Below are positions 36,249 to 44,800 of a DNA stretch of 56,661 nucleotides, one piece after another. Source of the stretch: Calothrix anomala FACHB-343 (GTDB lineage: Bacteria; Cyanobacteriota; Cyanobacteriia; Cyanobacteriales; Nostocaceae); the NCBI RefSeq assembly GCF_014696435.1, contig NZ_JACJQG010000068.1:1-56661 (forward strand), written 5' to 3'. Each line of letters opens with the position of its first letter. Position 1 is the first letter of the stretch. Below the pieces are notes generated by a model. The model worked only from the letters and a program-made list of their open reading frames with translations, ran no database searches and was not told where the DNA came from. A program made the position numbers and the translations under genes.

Positions 36249-37823
36249 ATGAATACAGCTAACTTCCCGTGGCTGACGACGATTATCTTGTTACCGATAG
36301 CCGCGTCGCTACTGATTCCCATCATCCCTGATAAGGACGGCAAAACCATACGCTGGTACGCCTTAATTGTGGGATTGATTGATTTTGCACTGATTGTTTA
36401 CACTTTTTACACTGGGTATGACTTCTCCAACCCCGATTTGCAGTTGGTGGAGAGTTACGCCTGGGTACCGCAACTAGACTTGAAATGGTCGGTAGGGGCA
36501 GATGGCTTATCTATGCCCCTAATTATTTTGACCGGATTTATCACCACCTTGGCGACTTTAGCAGCTTGGCCTGTGACTCTTAAACCCAGGCTATTTTACT
36601 TTTTGCTGCTGGCGATGTATGGCGGTCAAATCGCCGTGTTCGCCGTCCAGGATATGCTGTTGTTTTTCCTGGTGTGGGAACTGGAATTGATTCCGGTTTA
36701 CCTATTGCTGGCGATTTGGGGTGGTAAAAAACGCCAATATGCAGCCACCAAATTTATTTTGTATACAGCTGGCGGTTCGCTGTTTATCTTGCTAGGCGCT
36801 TTGACAATGGCCTTTTATGGCGATACAGTCACATTTGATATGCGATCGCTCGCTGCAAAAGACATCGCCCTGAATTTCCAACTTTTACTGTATGCTGGCT
36901 TCTTGATTGCCTACGCTGTTAAGTTGCCCATCATTCCCCTGCACACCTGGCTACCAGATGCCCACGGTGAAGCAACAGCGCCCGTACACATGTTACTGGC
37001 AGGTATTCTGCTGAAAATGGGCGGTTACGCCTTAATTCGCATGAATGCCCAAATGCTACCCGATGCCCATGCTTATTTTGCGCCGGTGTTAGTGATTTTG
37101 GGGGTAGTAAATATCATCTACGCCGCTTTAACATCCTTTGCCCAGCGCAACTTGAAGCGGAAAATTGCTTACTCCTCAATTTCTCACATGGGCTTTGTCA
37201 CCATTGGTATCGCCTCCTTCACCGATTTGGGATTAAGTGGGGCAGTATTACAAATGGTGTCTCACGGTTTAATTGGGGCGAGTTTATTCTTCCTTGTCGG
37301 TGCAACTTATGACCGCACACACACCCTGATGTTAGATGAAATGGGTGGTGTAGGTAAGAGAATGCAGAAGATTTTCGCCATGTTTACCGCCTGTTCAATG
37401 GCTTCTTTAGCATTGCCTGGAATGAGCGGTTTCGTAGCAGAATTAATGGTGTTTGTAGGCTTTGCTACCAGCGATGCATATAGCTCTACATTTAAAGTCA
37501 TCGTGGTATTCTTGATGGCAGTTGGGGTAATTTTAACTCCAATTTATTTGCTTTCAATGTTACGTGAAATTTTCTACGGTCAAGAGAACGAAGAATTAGT
37601 TTCTCACCAAGCATTGATTGATGCTGAACCGCGCGAAGTCTTTATCATTGCTTGTTTGTTAGTGCCAATTATTGGTATTGGTTTCTATCCCAAGCTGTTA
37701 ACTCAAATGTATGACTCTACAACCGTGCAGTTAACAGCAAGGTTGCGCGATTCAGTGCCAACATTAGCACAGCAAAAAGAAGCACCAAAAGTTTCGTTAG
37801 TTGCGCCGGAAATTGGTAATTAG
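36249..37823 (+). CDS. ndhD1: NAD(P)H-quinone oxidoreductase subunit 4, NdhD1
   Basis: A 524-residue NDH-1 membrane subunit with about 14 helices. Typical motifs are [20 protein letters not shown] (the conserved Glu pair), [19 protein letters not shown], and [16 protein letters not shown], which carry the Glu, Lys and His residues of the proton path. The D1 type is inferred from its position after ndhF1. The start follows GGAGG by 7 bases. A strong terminator ends the run. Confidence 0.95.
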   Translation: MNTANFPWLTTIILLPIAASLLIPIIPDKDGKTIRWYALIVGLIDFALIVYTFYTGYDFSNPDLQLVESYAWVPQLDLKWSVGADGLSMPLIILTGFITTLATLAAWPVTLKPRLFYFLLLAMYGGQIAVFAVQDMLLFFLVWELELIPVYLLLAIWGGKKRQYAATKFILYTAGGSLFILLGALTMAFYGDTVTFDMRSLAAKDIALNFQLLLYAGFLIAYAVKLPIIPLHTWLPDAHGEATAPVHMLLAGILLKMGGYALIRMNAQMLPDAHAYFAPVLVILGVVNIIYAALTSFAQRNLKRKIAYSSISHMGFVTIGIASFTDLGLSGAVLQMVSHGLIGASLFFLVGATYDRTHTLMLDEMGGVGKRMQKIFAMFTACSMASLALPGMSGFVAELMVFVGFATSDAYSSTFKVIVVFLMAVGVILTPIYLLSMLREIFYGQENEELVSHQALIDAEPREVFIIACLLVPIIGIGFYPKLLTQMYDSTTVQLTARLRDSVPTLAQQKEAPKVSLVAPEIGN

Positions 37824-37857
37824 AAATAGATTAATAGTTGATATGACTATTAATTTG

Positions 37858-37884
37858 AAGACGGGTATAAAACCCGTCTTTTTT
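37858..37884 (+). terminator. Rho-independent terminator of ndhD1
   Basis: A perfect 9-bp stem AAGACGGGT/ACCCGTCTT (37858-37866 with 37872-37880), a 5-base loop and a T-run (TTTTTT including stem bases). It lies 35 bases after the stop codon and before a convergent gene. Confidence 0.93.
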
Positions 37885-37904
37885 GTTATTTGTCAATTCA
37901 TAAT

Positions 37905-38504
37905 TCATAATTTAATAAAACTACTTAAGATTCCTAAAATTTTACCTACATCATTGAGAAAATATTCATTTAAATCAATCTCAATTATTTTCCCAGTAAG
38001 CCGGATAAATTTCCAATTAGTTCCTGTAGTGACACTACCATAAATAGTGTCAATTTCATTGCCTTTTTGTTGATTAAATAATTGTGCAGCAATCATTTCT
38101 GCTATGCATTGCCCTAAACCAGATTGAATATTATCATTTTTAGCTTCTACTAAAGCCATAACTGGTGCTTTAATGATTATTTGTTCTGGAGATTGACTAA
38201 TAATATAATCACAAAATCCTGTTAATCCTTTTTCTGGACTAACATTAAATTCTCTCCCAGAAAATAAACTGATTTTATTTTGAAATATTTCTTTTAATTC
38301 TACTAGTATTGGTGTCAAAATTAATTCAGAACGTGATTTTTCAGTACCAATAGCTAACGCCAAGGGTATATACTTCTTAAGTGTTTGTGCTAAAAAACTG
38401 CTGTATTCTACAGGGGGTGTATCAGCAAAAATCCCTACAGATTCTTGAATAGTGATGTCAAAAGTAGTTTCTATAGTTTCTAAACTGAATTGACTGTATG
38501 ACAT
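37905..38504 (-). CDS. PD-(D/E)XK-like protein, copy 2
   Basis: A 199-residue paralogue of the protein encoded at 10461-11066, collinear without gaps over the first 140 residues. The same putative catalytic positions are kept: Glu60 (EKSRSELILTP), Asp99 (GFCDYIIS), Glu120 and Lys122 (ALVEAKND), and GQCIAEM helix residues. The C-terminal 15 residues diverge. It sits alone at the edge of the accessory region, convergent with ndhD1. Function unknown; a role as an orphan nuclease is inference. Confidence 0.7.
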   Translation of the reverse strand: MSYSQFSLETIETTFDITIQESVGIFADTPPVEYSSFLAQTLKKYIPLALAIGTEKSRSELILTPILVELKEIFQNKISLFSGREFNVSPEKGLTGFCDYIISQSPEQIIIKAPVMALVEAKNDNIQSGLGQCIAEMIAAQLFNQQKGNEIDTIYGSVTTGTNWKFIRLTGKIIEIDLNEYFLNDVGKILGILSSFIKL

Positions 38505-38612
38505 TTGACAATCTTTTTATAAAATTAGATATTACTGCTATAGGAATCCTAAATTATTTGTGAAATTTACTAATTCTCATTTTTCCCTCTTGTCCTTGGC
38601 GTACTTGGCGTC

Positions 38613-38656
38613 TTCTCTGCGAGACGCTGCGCGTTCACGTAGTGTCTCGTAGAGAA
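38613..38656. repeat. Palindromic repeat nested in a dispersed repeat
   Basis: TTCTCTGCGAGACGCT (38613-38628) pairs with AGTGTCTCGTAGAGAA (38641-38656), 14 of 16 positions. It lies inside a CTTGGCGTACTTGGCG...GGCGGTTCATT repeat that occurs uninterrupted at 22793-22826, so it appears to have inserted there. Confidence 0.6.
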
Positions 38657-38833
38657 GGCGGTTCATTAAAAAAATATTTTCACAACTTAGATGAGATTGC
38701 TATATCTAGCTTAATTTTAACGAAAACATCAAATTGACTGAAGATATCAACAATAAAATTTTGGCTGTTTTACAAGCCTTACTAAATTTTGTTGGCAACA
38801 ATCTATTTAGAGTCAGCATTTACCATAACGATT

Positions 38834-39550
38834 ATGTTAAACTACAACCCGTTACACTGTTTACCATCTTCCGAAGAATTACCCAACTCTGATGACAATC
38901 CTGTGGATAATCAATTACAGCATCTCATTTCGGCATTGCTCGAAAATACCTTGGCGATAAACTGGTCAGAACGTTGGGATTGGTTTTTTGGGGTGAATAT
39001 GGGTATTTATTATGACCCTAAGCAGCCAGCCCTTGTCCCTCATGGATTTCTTAGCTTGGGAGTGAAGCGCGTTGTTGATGAAAGTTTACGCTTAAGTTAT
39101 GTTTTATGGGAAGAAGAGCGATCGCCAATTTTGGTTTTAGAAGTTGTCTCCCAAATTCATCAAGGAGAATACAGCAGTAAAAAAGAATTTTATGCGCAAA
39201 AATTAGGCGTTTTATACTACGTTATTTACAATCCTTTCCGTCGCAAGAAGCCAGCTTTGGAAGTTTATCAACTTGTAGACGGTGAATATTTATTAATGTC
39301 TGGTAGTCCTGTTTGGTTACCACAAATCGGTTTAGGAATTGGGCGAGAAAGGGGAATTTATCAAGGAATTGTACGAGAGTGGTTGTACTGGTATGACGAA
39401 AAAGGGGAAAAATTACTCACACCAGATGAACGCATTCAAGAAGCAGAAGAACAAGCCAATTTTCAAGCACAGCAACGGTTAGTAGCAGAGCAACAGGTGC
39501 TATTATTAACAGCGAGATTGAAAGATTTAGGTATAGAGCCAGAAATTTAA
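38834..39550 (+). CDS. Uma2-family protein with altered catalytic motif
   Basis: A 238-residue Uma2 (DUF820) PD-(D/E)XK-fold protein of the type with a C-terminal helical tail (about 195-238, RIQEAEEQANFQAQQRL). The second acidic strand ILVLEVVS and KKEFYAQKLGVLYYVIYN are present. The usual PD before GFLSLG is PH: residue 70 is His (codon CAT), one base from Asp (GAT), so metal binding may be lost. ATG 38834 is chosen; a TTG at 38789 would add 15 residues of poor quality. Uma2 proteins are abundant in cyanobacteria and poorly understood. Confidence 0.8.
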   Translation: MLNYNPLHCLPSSEELPNSDDNPVDNQLQHLISALLENTLAINWSERWDWFFGVNMGIYYDPKQPALVPHGFLSLGVKRVVDESLRLSYVLWEEERSPILVLEVVSQIHQGEYSSKKEFYAQKLGVLYYVIYNPFRRKKPALEVYQLVDGEYLLMSGSPVWLPQIGLGIGRERGIYQGIVREWLYWYDEKGEKLLTPDERIQEAEEQANFQAQQRLVAEQQVLLLTARLKDLGIEPEI

Positions 39551-39684
39551 TTTAAAATTGGCATTATTTGCTGTTAATTGGCTGGATGATGCGGGAATTA
39601 TAGCAGTAAAGGAAACGATCGCTAAACGGCGCAATTTATCCAAAATTGCTGCCAAATTCTCTTTACCAAAACATCATCACAGCT

Positions 39685-40380
39685 ATGAAAGTAAAATTAG
39701 GGTTTGGTTCTATTCCTAAACCTCAGTATGTTTTTGTCAGCAAAGAAAATGACTATTGTTGGTATATGTTATCTGATGAGCAAAAACAAATACCAATTTA
39801 TGACAAAGCATTAACTGGGTTAATTACAGGAATAGAAGTTAATAAGAAAGTGGAAACTTCTTATGGAGAAGCTGAAAAAACTGATTTGCATATTTTGGCG
39901 GATAAGCCTTATATTGTCAGGTCAGGAAGCGAATCTTATTTTTCCAAAAGTTTGTTACTTTCACTTGATGTTTTGACTTATGAACAGTTAATTAAACCAC
40001 TGACTATTGCTGTTAGTCCTGGAGAAAAAACCATTGTATTTTGTACAATTTATAATCCCGTCACTTTTCGTTCTGTAGGCGTGAGTTGGGATGGACATCG
40101 AGAAATAGATTGGCAAGCTTTAGGGCAAAAAGTTAGTCTGAAAATTAATAATTTGCAACATAAAAATAAACAGCATCAGGAAATATCTAATAATATAGAT
40201 ATGTCAGAAATTCGTGCGAGTTTTATTGCTCAAAGCGATCTATATTTAGACCAATTAAATTGGTCACCAGAGCAGGGAAGAGAATATTTACAGCAGAGAT
40301 ATGGAAAGCGATCGCGTTATCATCTCTCTGATACAGAATTGCTGGAATTTATTGATTTTTTGAGGCTACAATTAACTTAA
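39685..40380 (+). CDS. Hypothetical protein with a C-terminal EQGREYL helical motif
   Basis: A 231-residue protein. The N-terminal 150 residues are rich in beta strands and unrecognised (KVKLGFGSIPKPQYVFV onward). A linker of Lys/Gln/Asn follows. The last 45 residues, including LNWSPEQGREYLQQRYGKRS and a run of acidic helix, resemble a short domain I have seen at the C-terminus of several cyanobacterial proteins that act on single-stranded DNA; that memory is not verified. The ATG at 39685 is preferred over a TTG at 39646. Function unknown. Confidence 0.6.
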   Translation: MKVKLGFGSIPKPQYVFVSKENDYCWYMLSDEQKQIPIYDKALTGLITGIEVNKKVETSYGEAEKTDLHILADKPYIVRSGSESYFSKSLLLSLDVLTYEQLIKPLTIAVSPGEKTIVFCTIYNPVTFRSVGVSWDGHREIDWQALGQKVSLKINNLQHKNKQHQEISNNIDMSEIRASFIAQSDLYLDQLNWSPEQGREYLQQRYGKRSRYHLSDTELLEFIDFLRLQLT

Positions 40381-40474
40381 GGAATGGTTTTCTTTGACCG
40401 TGGATATTGTTAAGGGCGGGAAAACCCCGCCCCTACTGTCGCCCTATTTTTTAATTGCTATGAACCTGTATTTG

Positions 40475-40822
40475 CTAAGGGTTAGGATCATCCAAATCAG
40501 CAAGAGCTATCTTGACACAGGCACGAACGCCTTGCCAATCACGTTCAGACAAATGGCCAATTAAAACTAAATTGGCTGAACGGGGTAAAGTAACGATATA
40601 ACTTCGGAAAATAGACGCAACCCGCAAACCTGCTGCTGACCAATCTTGAAGCGCATAGTCAGTAACTCCCAGTACGCTTGTCTGAGTAGTGATCAGTCCA
40701 ACAATCACATCAGGGCGAATGGAGTTATAAGTAGTGGACGACAGAACTACAGAAGGACGACGCTTTATACCAGTGACACCTGGAAAATCGACTGTAACTA
40801 CATCACCAGGATTAAATGTCAC
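40475..40822 (-). CDS. MazF/PemK-type toxin
   Basis: A 115-residue protein with the PemK/MazF pattern: FNPGDVVTVDFPGVTGIKRRPSVVLS (strands 1-2 and the basic loop), then RPDVIVGLITTQ, and the late LVLIGHLSERDW. Such toxins cut mRNA. It begins with GTG within a GTGA overlap with the upstream antitoxin stop, so the two are translationally coupled. Confidence 0.85.
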   Translation of the reverse strand: MTFNPGDVVTVDFPGVTGIKRRPSVVLSSTTYNSIRPDVIVGLITTQTSVLGVTDYALQDWSAAGLRVASIFRSYIVTLPRSANLVLIGHLSERDWQGVRACVKIALADLDDPNP

Positions 40823-41043
40823 TCCGCTATCTCCTCATTGTCAGGAAAAATCGAAGCAGCATATTGTAATGAGAAAGATGCTAAATCCAGCTGATCTTGC
40901 TCAGTCCATGTATCACTGTAGTCAATAACAGACAGGTTTTGCTGAACTAGATCGTTAAGAATCATCGTTGCCAAGCGTAAGCGTTCAATTGGTGACAGGT
41001 TAGTTATCACTTGGCTATATATTTCTTGAGCATTACTAGACAT
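40819..41043 (-). CDS. Antitoxin partner of the MazF-like toxin
   Basis: A 74-residue acidic helical protein (MSSNAQEIYSQVITNLSPIERLRLATMILNDL is its N-terminal region, described here in part: SPIERLRLATMILNDL). It ends with DNEEIAE and lies directly before the toxin, overlapping it by four bases. It lacks an obvious SpoVT-like DNA-binding fold; the N-terminal helices resemble the helical antitoxins found with MazF/RelE toxins in cyanobacteria. ATG 41043 is chosen over TTG 41049. Confidence 0.75.
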   Translation of the reverse strand: MSSNAQEIYSQVITNLSPIERLRLATMILNDLVQQNLSVIDYSDTWTEQDQLDLASFSLQYAASIFPDNEEIAE

Positions 41044-41100
41044 AATCAATTCTTTAGCCTTAATTTTATTTATCTGGATCGTGTGTAGGCGATCGCTATT

Positions 41101-41358
41101 TCATTTTCCAATGCGCTCTAATTCCTCTCGCAAAACTCGCCGTAATATTTCTTCTAATGGTTCACGGCGCTGCTGAATATACTCATGCAATGCATTGTTA
41201 ATTAAAGTTTGGTAATTTCCACCGCCTAATGCGTTAACTTGGTCACGAAACCATGTCAGTATTTCATCATCTAAGCAAATTGTAATTCTAGTTTTTCCAG
41301 GTGTTATAGGTTCAATTGCACCTCGCTTACCTTGAATAAAATCATACTCAGGTTCCAT
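41101..41358 (-). CDS. BrnA-like ribbon-helix-helix antitoxin
   Basis: An 85-residue protein. TRITICLDDEILTWFRDQV (about 23-41) followed by GNYQTLINNALHEYI is the BrnA-type ribbon-helix-helix. The usual BrnT toxin gene would lie directly upstream but is absent; the next gene on that side is a DUF5615 protein 20 bases away, already paired with DUF433. It is therefore either an orphan or part of a mixed array. Confidence 0.8.
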   Translation of the reverse strand: MEPEYDFIQGKRGAIEPITPGKTRITICLDDEILTWFRDQVNALGGGNYQTLINNALHEYIQQRREPLEEILRRVLREELERIGK

Positions 41359-41378
41359 ATTATGCTTTCCAAGTTAGT

Positions 41379-41711
41379 CTAATACAGTGTCAAAACTCCC
41401 AAACTTGGGTTTTTTTCAAAGGCTTGAATATCCTCTAAATGCGATCGCAAAATTTCTTCAATCTGATTTGTCGAACAATTACCCCGACGAATCCAAATTA
41501 CTTTGGGTGGAAATCCTCGCAAAACACTCAATTCATTAAAATCAGCATCTCTGGTAACAACAGTAAATCCTGTTTGTTGCGCATATTCCCACACAATTCT
41601 ATCGTCTGCTCGATCCAAACCCAAGACAACAACATGCTGAGAATTTGGGTAAATATCAGCAAGTTTATCTACTAAGGAAGGTGATAAGTTATGGTCAAAT
41701 AGTAACTTCAT
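41379..41711 (-). CDS. DUF5615 PIN-like toxin
   Basis: A 110-residue PIN-like protein of the DUF5615 type. It has the start KLLFDHNLSPSLVDKLADIYP with Asp6, the ADDRIVWEYA segment and VVTRDADFNELS with paired Asp residues that would bind metal. These genes are paired with DUF433 and act as toxin candidates with RNase-like fold. Translation starts inside the ATGA overlap with the upstream DUF433 gene. Confidence 0.87.
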   Translation of the reverse strand: MKLLFDHNLSPSLVDKLADIYPNSQHVVVLGLDRADDRIVWEYAQQTGFTVVTRDADFNELSVLRGFPPKVIWIRRGNCSTNQIEEILRSHLEDIQAFEKNPSLGVLTLY

Positions 41712-41938
41712 GCTTGCATTATCAGCATTTTCTGTTCTCTATCAGCTGCATAGCTTAAGCAAGCTAAAATATCTTCTTGTGTTAAATAAGGAAAGTCATT
41801 CAGTACTTCCTCGTATGTCATACCAGATGCAAGATATGACAACACATCATATACAGTAATTCTCATACCTCGAATACAAGGCTTACCACCGCGTTTTCCT
41901 GGTTCAATCGTAATAATTTCTTGGTAATTTACAGTCAT
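41708..41938 (-). CDS. DUF433 antitoxin
   Basis: A 76-residue DUF433 protein, a small winged-helix type. The family signature GKRGGKPCIRGMRITVYDVL (13-32) and the later LTQEDILACLSYAADRE are complete. It is first in a two-gene operon with the DUF5615 toxin, overlapping by four bases. Confidence 0.9.
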   Translation of the reverse strand: MTVNYQEIITIEPGKRGGKPCIRGMRITVYDVLSYLASGMTYEEVLNDFPYLTQEDILACLSYAADREQKMLIMQA

Positions 41939-42203
41939 AGGACTGAACAGACTTAGTTAATTGGACAATTTTTAACCTAGCACTACTTGACGGTGAAATT
42001 CAGCGATCGCTTTTAGCTTATCTGGTTATGTGTAGGCGATCGCCAATTATCAACTTGTATTTCAGAGATTCTCGAATTTTTGCTTCCTAAATGGTGATTA
42101 GCTGGTATGTCAGGGAAATATATGTATAAGGCGATGCCTTTGTTTGACTTTTAACCCTTAGAGGCATCTTCACCAAATACGAATCACAATCAGGAGTATT
42201 AAA

Positions 42204-43178
42204 TTGATTCCAATTATCTTAGGTGCTGCTGCTTTGGCTACTGGAGCCGTCGGAGCGATCAAAGGTGCTGAAGGTATCGGCAATATGAATCAAGCAAAAG
42301 AAATTGGTGAACGCTCTCAAAAACTATATGAGAGTCACATCAGACAATTAAAAATAGTTTGGGAGAATACAAACAAAGTAGCAGAAGAATATGGTGAACT
42401 CCAAATAGATATTAAAGTGCGAACTATTGGGAGATTCGTTGCTTTTATTGAGCGAATTGGTCAGCGTGGTTCTCAAACGGATAGGCAGTTTTTAGCTGGA
42501 CTAAAGGAAATTTCCGTTCAACAACTTCAAGATTATAAAGCTACTGTTGTTGAAGCTGAAGAATTTTATAAGGGATTTGCTTCAGCAGCTGGGGCCGGAG
42601 TAACAGCTGGTGCTGGTGCAGTAGGTTTGGCTTATTCGTTTGGAACAGTTGCTGTTCCACAATTATTTGGATTGTTTAGTACACAGGTAGCTATTTCTCA
42701 ACTTAGTGGTGTTGCGGCTTTGCAAGGTACAGTATCGTTTCTTGGAGGTGGTGGAATGGCAGTTGGTGGTGCTGTACTTGGGGGTGTTGCACTTGGCCCG
42801 ACTCTAGCTGTTGGTGGATTTATTCTTGCTGGTAAAGGCGAGGAGGCTTTAACGAAAGCAAGGGAATATGAAGCTAAGATTAACACTGAAATTGCCAAAA
42901 TCGAAATTGTTAGAGATTTTTTGCCACAGGTGAGACGACGGATTACTGAGTTAAGCGCGTTAGTAGAAAACTTGAATTATTATGCAGTTGTAAGTCTCAA
43001 CGATTTAGAATCTCGTCCATTTGACCGCAACCGCGATGCTAAAAATTTTCAACAAGTAGCACTTGTGATTAAGGCACTAGCAGAAATTATGAAAACTCCT
43101 ATTTTAGATAGTCAAGGGCAGTTAAATCCTGCTAGTGCGGCTATCCAGGCTAAGTATCGTACTCTAGGAGACTATTAA
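42204..43178 (+). CDS. Glycine-rich membrane protein of a two-gene module
   Basis: A 324-residue unrecognised protein. The N-terminus (PIILGAAALATGAVGAIKGAEG) and a central block (about 130-215) with GAGAVGLAY, GGGGMAVGGAVLGGVALG and a further hydrophobic stretch form Gly-zipper membrane hairpins. Charged helical regions flank them (about 25-125 and 215-270). The architecture recalls pore-forming or membrane-inserting effector proteins, but no homology is claimed. The start is TTG, supported by AGGAG seven bases before. Two bases after its stop comes the GTG start of the next gene, so they are coupled. Confidence 0.7.
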   Translation: MIPIILGAAALATGAVGAIKGAEGIGNMNQAKEIGERSQKLYESHIRQLKIVWENTNKVAEEYGELQIDIKVRTIGRFVAFIERIGQRGSQTDRQFLAGLKEISVQQLQDYKATVVEAEEFYKGFASAAGAGVTAGAGAVGLAYSFGTVAVPQLFGLFSTQVAISQLSGVAALQGTVSFLGGGGMAVGGAVLGGVALGPTLAVGGFILAGKGEEALTKAREYEAKINTEIAKIEIVRDFLPQVRRRITELSALVENLNYYAVVSLNDLESRPFDRNRDAKNFQQVALVIKALAEIMKTPILDSQGQLNPASAAIQAKYRTLGDY

Positions 43179-43180
43179 GC

Positions 43181-43561
43181 GTGTCAGCAAAGATGATGAT
43201 AGTTGTAGAGGCTGTGCAGCAGATAGTTTCAGCCGGTAGAGATTATATGAAGTGTGCCCAACAAGAAAAAACTAAACGAGCTGAGATTGATGCTTGGGAA
43301 AAAGCAACAATCGCCAAAATTCATACCCAGCGAGATTTGCTGATGGCTTATTTGGATCGCTCTTTTGATGAACGTGCAGAAAACTTTCGCGCTTTGTTTG
43401 CTGTGGTTGATAGCGCGATCGCATCTGGTAATAATGAACAATTAGCGCTTACCTTAAATTCAATCACGGAAATAGCTAAATCAAGCCCATTCAAAGACCT
43501 TGCTAATATAGCTTCTGTCCGTGCTGCTCTTGACGATCCAAACCACGAATGGACATTTTAA
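43181..43561 (+). CDS. Helical partner protein of the two-gene module
   Basis: A 126-residue, mostly helical protein with no membrane segment. Visible motifs are KRAEIDAWEKATIAKIHTQR and DLLMAYLDRSFDERAENFRALF, then SPFKDLAN. It begins with GTG directly after the glycine-rich protein. I believe I have seen this helical family beside membrane proteins in other bacteria, without a defined function. It may be an immunity, chaperone or regulatory partner; that is inference. Confidence 0.68.
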   Translation: MSAKMMIVVEAVQQIVSAGRDYMKCAQQEKTKRAEIDAWEKATIAKIHTQRDLLMAYLDRSFDERAENFRALFAVVDSAIASGNNEQLALTLNSITEIAKSSPFKDLANIASVRAALDDPNHEWTF

Positions 43562-43692
43562 GTTTATAACAGTGCGATCGCCTTCCTAAAAACTCTAAAA
43601 GCTGGGTCAGCAGCTAGTTATTATTTCCCTAGGCTTGCAGTCTGGGGAATTATTGATTTATTATAAGGTTTGTTGGCTAGTGTTTGATGCTA

Positions 43693-44319
43693 TCAATAAC
43701 TCGCTGAAAAGATTTGTTCAGCAGTTAAATTTAAATCTGGAAATGTTGGTGAAGTTAAACTTTCATTTCCTCTAAACTTTTGACCACGATATTCACCTTC
43801 ATCACTTAAAGAGTAAATTGTGATTGTTGGCTGTTTGGGATCGCCTATCAACTCTTTGCTACCCAAAGCAGCATAATCTACAATCCAATATTCTTGGATA
43901 CCCATTTCTTCATAGTCAGCAAACTTTTTATGATAGTCATCTCTCCAGTTAGTACTGACTACTTCAATAACTAATGGAATTGAATCTGGTTGACTAACAG
44001 TCGATGCTTGCTCCCATAAAGGTTCGTTTTTTAAGTTAGAAATATTCAGTAAGAGAATATCTGGATAATAACCAGATTGTTTATATTCAGGCTTAACTAA
44101 AACATTTTTACTGCTTATATCATAAGGAAGTTGGAGTTCGACTATTTTTAACAGTAGCATCCTGGCTAAAAACATAATTCTTTGTTCATGTGTTCCTAAA
44201 GGTTGAGGTATTTTAACGATATCTCCATCGTGCAACTCGTAACGAATGTTTTCCGGTTGTGTTGCTAAAAATTGTAAAAATTCATCAAACGTAAATACTT
44301 TTTGTAGCGATTGTGTCAT
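43693..44319 (-). CDS. Uma2-family PD-(D/E)XK protein
   Basis: A 208-residue Uma2 (DUF820) protein with the complete motif set: PDILLLN (Asp87), PLVIEVVSTNWRDDYHKK (Glu119) and FADYEEMGIQEYWIVDY. The N-terminal FTFDEFLQFLATQPENIRYELHDG is typical. Its catalytic residues are intact, unlike the copy at 38834. The role of these proteins is unresolved; they are scattered in high copy number in cyanobacterial genomes. Confidence 0.88.
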   Translation of the reverse strand: MTQSLQKVFTFDEFLQFLATQPENIRYELHDGDIVKIPQPLGTHEQRIMFLARMLLLKIVELQLPYDISSKNVLVKPEYKQSGYYPDILLLNISNLKNEPLWEQASTVSQPDSIPLVIEVVSTNWRDDYHKKFADYEEMGIQEYWIVDYAALGSKELIGDPKQPTITIYSLSDEGEYRGQKFRGNESLTSPTFPDLNLTAEQIFSASY

Positions 44320-44496
44320 GATTTTTACCTTTGTTTGAGTTCATCATCATTAGTCAACCGTCAATCACCACCACGAGTTTTAACCTTGGTAAATTTAGTT
44401 TTGTAAATCACTTAATGTTATTGAGGTGTTTTCGTCAGAATATCTGCAAAATGTCAATATCAGCAGTGAATTTATTGTATTACATTCATTAGCATG

Positions 44497-44537
44497 GCAT
44501 TGCATTGCAAAATAATGCAATATAATATTATGCAATA
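44497..44537. promoter_or_regulatory. Operator-like repeats before the ParD/ParE genes
   Basis: TTGCAT/ATGCAA half-sites recur four times over 41 bases (TTGCATTGCAAAATAATGCAA then TATTATGCAA), giving overlapping dyads directly upstream of the ribbon-helix-helix antitoxin gene. Autoregulation by the antitoxin is the likely use. TAGGA before ATG 44558 is the ribosome binding site. Confidence 0.55.
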
Positions 44538-44557
44538 CAAATTGATCTGATAGGACA

Positions 44558-44800
44558 ATGAGCAAAGAAAATATAACCTTTCGCATAGACAGCGATAAGA
44601 AGGCTATGCTTGATGTCATTGCCGCAGGCATAAACCGCGATCGCAGTTACGTATTAAATGAAGCTATAGAAGCTTATCTAGAGATGCATCAATGGCAAAT
44701 TGAGGAGATTGAAAAGGGAATTGCAGAAGCGGATGCTGGAGACTTTGCCAATGATGATGAAGTAAAGGCAACTTTTACCAGACTCACTAATGCACATTAG
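44558..44800 (+). CDS. Ribbon-helix-helix antitoxin (ParD/CopG type)
   Basis: An 80-residue protein. Residues 4-50 form a ribbon-helix-helix (ENITFRIDSDKKAMLDVIA and DRSYVLNEAIEAYLEMH); the acidic C-terminus (EEIEKGIAEADAGDFANDD) would wrap the toxin. It overlaps the toxin gene by 11 bases, the normal order for this type of module. Confidence 0.88.
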   Translation: MSKENITFRIDSDKKAMLDVIAAGINRDRSYVLNEAIEAYLEMHQWQIEEIEKGIAEADAGDFANDDEVKATFTRLTNAH

